This document shows positions 14,593 through 16,681 of a DNA stretch of 16,681 nucleotides, one piece after another. The stretch covers positions 1 through 16,681 of the forward strand of contig JASHWL010000098.1 of assembly GCA_030044105.1 (NCBI GenBank). The letters run 5' to 3'. Source of the stretch: Thermoplasmata archaeon. Lineage in GTDB: Archaea; Thermoplasmatota; Thermoplasmata; Lutacidiplasmatales; UBA184. Position numbers and translations under genes: made by a program. Position 1 is the stretch's first letter. Each line of letters opens with the position of its first letter. A model generated the notes under the pieces. The model ran no database searches and was not told where the DNA came from. It saw only the letters and a program-made list of their open reading frames with translations.

Positions 14593-16136
14593 GAGCGCTC
14601 CTGCTGTATCCCGACCGCTCGTATCAGGCGGACCGCCCGCTCCCGCCCGGCGCGGACGCGCTCGAGCGCGACCTCGGGCTCGACGCGCTCCTGGACGCGA
14701 TGAGCGGAGGGGACGCGTTCGCCCGTGGCGTCGCGCGCCAGGTGCTGCTGGACCCGCTCCCGGAGGCGGCCCCGATCCGCCGGCGGCTGGACGCGTTCGA
14801 GGACTGCCGCGCGCATCCCGAGGCGATCCACGAGCTCCAGGCGATCGCGGAGTCGGCGCTCTCGCGGGAACGGGAGTTCTGGGGGATCGGCAACTACCCC
14901 GACTCGCTGCTGTTCCGCGGGGTGCGCGCCCTCGAAGGATACGCCGCGTGCCTCGAGCGCCTGCGGCTCGTCGCCGACCGGGCCGGGAACCAGTTCCGCT
15001 CGGAGGCGTTCTCCCGGTTCTTCGCGAGCCTGCGCTCCGAGCTGGACGATGCGTACCTCGCGGAGGTGCGGGCACATCTCGACCGGCTCGAGCTGCGGGA
15101 CGGCACGTGGATCTCGCTCGGTCTCGGGTCCGAGGACCGCCCCGCGGGCCACGTGCTGCGCCGCCCCCTCGAGGAGCGCCGGTCCTGGTGGCGGCGGCTC
15201 GCCGGCCCCCGCAGCTCCGCGCTGGACTTCGAGATCGCCGAGCAGGACGAGTCCGGCGGGCAGGCCCTCGCCCGGCAGCGGGAGAAAGGGATCGCCTCGG
15301 TGGCCCGGGCCGTCGCGCGGTCGAACGAGCACCTCCACGGGTTCTTCGAGACGCTCCGGGCCGAGCTCGCGTTCTACCTGGCCGGGATCCGGCTCGAGTC
15401 CGCGCTGGTGGGCCGGGGCTTCTCCGTCGCCCGGCCGGAGCCGGCCGCGCCGGACCCGCTGGTCTGGGAGGCCGAGGCCCTCTACGATCCCGGCCTCGCG
15501 CTGCGAGCCCCGGGTCCCCTGGTGCCGAACGACCTCGCGGCCGACGGCCGGCCGCTCGTGGTGATCACCGGGGCGAACCAGGGCGGAAAGTCCACGTTCC
15601 TGCGCGCGATCGGGCTCGCCCAGCTCCTCCTGCAGGCCGGTCTGTTCGTGCCCGCCCGGCGCTTCCGCTCGAGCGTCGCCCCCGGGATCACCAGCCACTT
15701 TCCCCGCGAGGAGGACGCGACGATGCAGCGGGGCCGGCTCGACGACGAGCTACGGCGCATGGAGGAGACGGTCGGTCACCTCCGGCGCGGGAGCCTGCTG
15801 CTGTCGAACGAATCGTTCTCCTCGACCAACGAGCGCGAAGGGTCCGCGATCGGCGCGGACGTGTTCCGCGCGTGCCTCGACTCGGGCGTTCGCGTCGTCG
15901 CGGTCACGCACCTGTTCGAGCTCGCGCGGGCGCTGCACGAGGACGACGCATCGGATCGGCTGTTCCTGCGGGCCGAGCGGGCGGACGACGGGAGACGGAC
16001 CTATCGCGTCCTCGTCGGAGCCACCCTGCCGACGAGCTTCGGGGCGGACGTGTTCCGCCGGGTCTTCGAGGCCCCGCTCTCCGGAGATCCCGCTGCCGGA
16101 TCGACGGGCGTCGCCGACGCCGGAGGAGCCCCGTGA
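14589..16136 (+). CDS. MutS-family ATPase, second of a pair (switch His retained)
   Basis: A 515-aa protein similar in layout to the previous one but clearly diverged. A helical N-terminal region (about 20-290) is followed by the MutS-type ATPase domain (about 305-490). Walker A is GANQGGKST (328-336), Walker B is LLLSNESFSS (N407 for Asp, E408 kept), and the signature region is RGRLDDELRR (381-390). The switch is intact: VTHLFEL with H441. The VPA segment after Walker A (GLFVPARRF) is shared with true MutS. No mismatch-recognition or nuclease domain is seen. The tail from about 495 is Gly/Ala-rich. The start is ATG 14589 in an ATGA overlap; the stop overlaps the Nudix start as GTGA. A heterodimer with the upstream MutS-like protein, with composite ATP sites as in MutS dimers, is inferred. 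Confidence 0.88.
   Translation: MRALLLYPDRSYQADRPLPPGADALERDLGLDALLDAMSGGDAFARGVARQVLLDPLPEAAPIRRRLDAFEDCRAHPEAIHELQAIAESALSREREFWGIGNYPDSLLFRGVRALEGYAACLERLRLVADRAGNQFRSEAFSRFFASLRSELDDAYLAEVRAHLDRLELRDGTWISLGLGSEDRPAGHVLRRPLEERRSWWRRLAGPRSSALDFEIAEQDESGGQALARQREKGIASVARAVARSNEHLHGFFETLRAELAFYLAGIRLESALVGRGFSVARPEPAAPDPLVWEAEALYDPGLALRAPGPLVPNDLAADGRPLVVITGANQGGKSTFLRAIGLAQLLLQAGLFVPARRFRSSVAPGITSHFPREEDATMQRGRLDDELRRMEETVGHLRRGSLLLSNESFSSTNEREGSAIGADVFRACLDSGVRVVAVTHLFELARALHEDDASDRLFLRAERADDGRRTYRVLVGATLPTSFGADVFRRVFEAPLSGDPAAGSTGVADAGGAP
16122..16126 (+). promoter_or_regulatory. Ribosome binding site of the Nudix gene
   Basis: GGAGG lies 6 nt before the GTG at 16133, inside the end of the second MutS-like gene. 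It supports the GTGA overlap as the true start. Confidence 0.6.
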
Positions 16137-16660
16137 GCGGCCGGGTTGGCGGTCCGGCCGGGCCGGACGACCGGGCTTCCCATGCGGATCGGGCGGACGG
16201 AGCGGGCGGGGAGATCCGGATCCGCTCCCGGAAGGCCGGTCCCGAGGTGCGGGACCGGGAGCTCCATGTCCTCGCAGCCGCGGTGATCGAGTCGAGGGGT
16301 CGGGTCCTCCTGATCCGGGAGGAGGACGAGCCGTTCGCGAAGAGCTGGGTGGTACCCCAGGGATACCCCCGCCCGGGCGAACGGCTCGCCCAGGCCGCGG
16401 TCCGAGAGGCCCGCGAGGAAGTGGGACTCGACGTGGAGATCGAGTCGCTGATCGGGGTCTACGAGGAGTTCGTCCCGGCGCCGCCCGGACCGGATCGGCA
16501 CGTGGTGATCGTGGCGTTCCTTGCCCGGCCGGTCGTTCCCGCGCCGGTCGAGGTCACGCCCGAGGCGATCGACTCGGCCTGGGTCGAGCCCCACGCCCCG
16601 CCCGCGGCGATCCGCCCCTTCGTTCGACGGATCCTCGCGGACGTCGCGGGGCGGTCGTAG
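16133..16660 (+). CDS. Nudix hydrolase
   Basis: A 175-aa hydrolase of nucleoside diphosphates linked to another moiety. The Nudix box is a perfect match to Gx5Ex7REUxEExGU, running from G77 to L99 (GYPRPGE, then REAREEVGL), with E92, E95 and E96 as metal ligands. The domain spans about 44-172; the first 43 residues are Gly/Asp/Arg-rich and probably disordered. The substrate cannot be read from the box: an oxidised nucleotide, a dinucleoside polyphosphate or a capped RNA are all possible. The start is GTG 16133, overlapping the upstream stop by 4 bp, with GGAGG 6 nt before it. It is the last gene of the operon visible here; only 21 bp remain before the window edge, so the operon could continue. 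Confidence 0.9.
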   Translation: MSGRVGGPAGPDDRASHADRADGAGGEIRIRSRKAGPEVRDRELHVLAAAVIESRGRVLLIREEDEPFAKSWVVPQGYPRPGERLAQAAVREAREEVGLDVEIESLIGVYEEFVPAPPGPDRHVVIVAFLARPVVPAPVEVTPEAIDSAWVEPHAPPAAIRPFVRRILADVAGRS

Positions 16661-16681
16661 CCGGCCGCGGCGCGCCGTCCT

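Noticed and set aside
12967..16136. Naming the pair as MutS2 or as mismatch-repair MutS
   Set aside because: There is no Smr domain as in MutS2 and no mismatch-binding domain I as in repair MutS; the Walker B and signature regions differ from both.
11187..16660. Declaring the operon an antiviral defence system
   Set aside because: Dynamin-like GTPases and odd ATPases occur in defence loci, but no nuclease effector, sensor, transposase or other defence gene is seen nearby, so the claim would be speculation.
1..16681. CRISPR arrays, insertion sequences, integrase sites
   Set aside because: No regularly spaced direct repeats, transposase genes or flanking repeats were seen; the gaps between genes are too short to hold them.

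Overview
The window is about 70% GC and almost fully coding. It reads as archaeal. It encodes aIF2-beta (205 aa, with a C-terminal TRAM domain) and the start of an archaeal presenilin-type membrane protease. Overlapping genes carry GGAGG-type ribosome sites, and one small gene looks leaderless with a TATA-like box about 26 nt upstream. A class II lysyl-tRNA synthetase plus the high GC fit an uncultured Thermoplasmatota-like euryarchaeon; that placement is inference.

Positions 1-11017 are all on the minus strand. In transcription order: an MFS transporter (11017-9752); an unrecognised 133-aa protein (9668-9267); then a housekeeping run. The run is lysS (9208-7733), an ABC exporter ATPase and permease (7687-6893, 6891-5212), valS (5215-2537), an aldo/keto reductase (2540-1548), a SerB-like HAD phosphatase (1555-884), aIF2-beta (836-219) and a presenilin-like protease cut by the window edge (209-1). 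From the ABC ATPase to the HAD gene, neighbours are 1 bp apart or overlap by 4-8 bp, so they are probably co-transcribed and translationally coupled. ValS appears to start at CTG, overlapping the permease stop as CTGA. It has a bacterial-type layout with a C-terminal coiled coil, and a threonine in place of the first histidine of its HIGH motif.

A 169-bp divergent intergenic region (11018-11186) separates this block from a compact plus-strand operon: a dynamin-like GTPase (11187-12980), two different MutS-family ATPases (12967-14592 and 14589-16136) and a Nudix hydrolase (16133-16660). Each gene overlaps the next, by 14, 4 and 4 bp. Neither MutS-like protein has a recognisable mismatch-binding domain. 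Both have Asn for the Walker B Asp, and only the second keeps the switch histidine, so they look like an asymmetric ATPase heterodimer. The link of a membrane-remodelling-type GTPase with paired MutS ATPases and a nucleotide hydrolase is the best candidate here for an undescribed system. Its function cannot be told from sequence alone.

No tRNA, rRNA, CRISPR array, insertion sequence or attachment site was recognised by eye.
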